Assembly (NCBI GenBank): GCA_030151145.1
Contig: JASLEL010000135.1
Coordinates: forward strand, 1-6,787
Reading direction: 5' to 3'
Source of the DNA: Aquirhabdus sp.
GTDB lineage: Bacteria; Pseudomonadota; Gammaproteobacteria; Pseudomonadales; Moraxellaceae
Length of the DNA stretch: 6,787 nt
Positions 6,701 to 6,787 of this stretch are shown here, in pieces. The notes under the pieces are model-generated. The model was not told the DNA's origin, made no database searches, and saw nothing but the letters and a program-made list of their open reading frames with translations. A program made the translations under genes and the position numbers. How positions within the stretch are numbered: the stretch's first letter is position 1; each line of letters begins with the position of its first letter.

Positions 6701-6787
6701 AAGTGCGGTATAGCCCGGAGCACTGGTATTGATCTGTACCTGTACATTGGTGATGTCGGGTACGGCATCGATCGGCAATTTCTGATA
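3722..6787 (-). CDS. czcA: CzcA-type heavy-metal efflux RND pump, inner-membrane subunit (5' end outside window)
   Basis: This is the proton-driven inner-membrane subunit of a tripartite pump (with CzcB- and CzcC-like partners) that exports divalent metals. The window holds 1021 codons. The frame stays open to the right edge, where it reads YQKLPIDAVPDITN, an internal CzcA sequence. The TTG codon at 6778 is that leucine, not a start. Counting this Leu as residue 1, the TM4 signature DFGIIIDGAVVIVEN has Asp369, Asp375 and Glu382. These match CzcA Asp402, Asp408 and Glu415 with a constant offset of 33, so about 30 residues including TM1 are missing. Membrane segments are visible near 317-331, 333-352, 363-386, 418-438, 446-474, 504-522, 842-865, 867-888, 895-918, 942-963 and 970-996, with large periplasmic domains at about 1-310 and 525-840. 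The signature points to the Zn/Co/Cd/Ni (HME1) class rather than Cu/Ag. The gene is probably last in a czcCBA-like operon, with its partners to the right. Metal specificity is inferred. Confidence 0.95.
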   Translation of the reverse strand, partial: YQKLPIDAVPDITNVQVQINTSAPGYTALESEQRITYLVETAMAGLPNLEHTRSISRYGLSQVTVIFKDGTDLYFARQLISQRLQEVRDQLPANVVPIMAPVSTGLGEIYQWTLEARSDARKADGTPYNLSDLREIQDWVIRPQLRNVPGVAEVNTIGGYVREYQVNPDLNALGARGLTLTQLKDALMASNSNRGAGFINQRGAQLTVRVPGQLLTLDDIRNTAITSSGGIPIRVSDVATVQFGQELRTGAATLNGNETVQGTALMTIGENSRVVAQAVADRMQNIQQTLPQGIVIKTVYNRTTLVDKAIATVQKNLIEGALLVIVILFLFLGNLRAALITALVIPLSMLFTLTGMVEQKISANLMSLGALDFGIIIDGAVVIVENSIRRLAHRQEQLGRLLTRPERFTEVFEAAREARRPLLFGQLIILVVYLPIFALTGVEAKLFHPMAATVVIALVGAMILSVTFVPAAVALFVTGKVQEKENILMRAAKRLYAPALRFALNHTPLVLVSAVCLVAISLLTVPRLGSEFAPTLSEGDLSLQSVRATSTSVDQSVQMEAQLERDLKKRFPEIAFVFARTGTAAIASDPMPPNSSDAYIIMRPRKDWPNPAESMDDLKARINTVVEQQVGTIAEFSQPIEMRFNELISGVRSDVGIKLFGDDLQVLASTAERIAVRLRQIPGATSVKVEQTQGLPLLAVKIDRATAARYGLSVATIQDAVSVAIGGIDAGQIMQGDRRFALVIRQSAGTQTPATLATLPLALSDGGTIPLSTVAEVQETQGPNQISREMGKRRIVITSNVTQRDLGSFVSEVQTVLNTDVSLPEGYWLEYGGQFENMKSASQRLSIVIPIALGLVMLLLYAMFGNMKDALLVFTGIPLALTGGIASLALRGIPLSVSAGVGFIALSGIAVLNGLVMLAFIRELRGQGLSVQDALWQGAMLRLRPVLMTALVASLGFIPMALATGTGAEVQRPLATVVIGGILSSTLLTLLVLPVLYRVIYREKGSPESQTDQIGPEASPI

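Noticed and set aside
1..6787. Search for mobile elements, CRISPR arrays, tRNA or other RNA genes, toxin-antitoxin pairs and phage genes
   Set aside because: None was visible. The window is filled by four conserved chromosomal genes with short intergenic gaps, all under 300 bp.

Overview
The window looks like an ordinary chromosomal segment of a gammaproteobacterium, most plausibly of the Moraxellaceae. The electron-transfer-flavoprotein:ubiquinone oxidoreductase resembles the Acinetobacter type as I remember it, including its N-terminal stretch. Base composition, judged by eye, is more balanced than in Acinetobacter itself, so a higher-GC relative is likelier. This placement is an inference from recalled similarity, not a search.

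Layout, left to right: (1) a strong hairpin terminator at the left edge (1-32). (2) A complete ETF-QO gene on the minus strand (52-1722), which passes electrons from fatty-acid and amino-acid oxidation to the quinone pool. (3) A 280-bp divergent intergenic region (1723-2002) that must hold the promoters for both directions and contains a 10-bp palindrome and a pair of 7-bp direct repeats. (4) A plus-strand gene for a DUF1285-family protein of unknown function (2003-2668). (5) After 101 bp, murI on the plus strand (2770-3648), encoding glutamate racemase, which supplies D-glutamate for peptidoglycan and starts with TTG. (6) A perfect 18-bp inverted repeat (3662-3701) that acts as a shared bidirectional terminator. 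(7) A minus-strand gene for a CzcA-type heavy-metal RND efflux pump (3722 to the right edge). It converges on murI and lacks about 30 N-terminal residues, which lie beyond the window.

The genes do not form one functional system: respiration, an uncharacterised protein, cell-wall precursor synthesis and divalent-metal efflux lie side by side. The DUF1285 gene and murI share a strand and could be co-transcribed. The efflux gene is probably the last gene of a czcCBA-like operon whose other members lie to the right. I found no mobile element, CRISPR array, RNA gene or phage feature, and no convincing undescribed system. The points most worth checking are the strong codon bias of the ETF-QO gene, the uncharacterised DUF1285 gene, the murI start, and the metal specificity of the pump.
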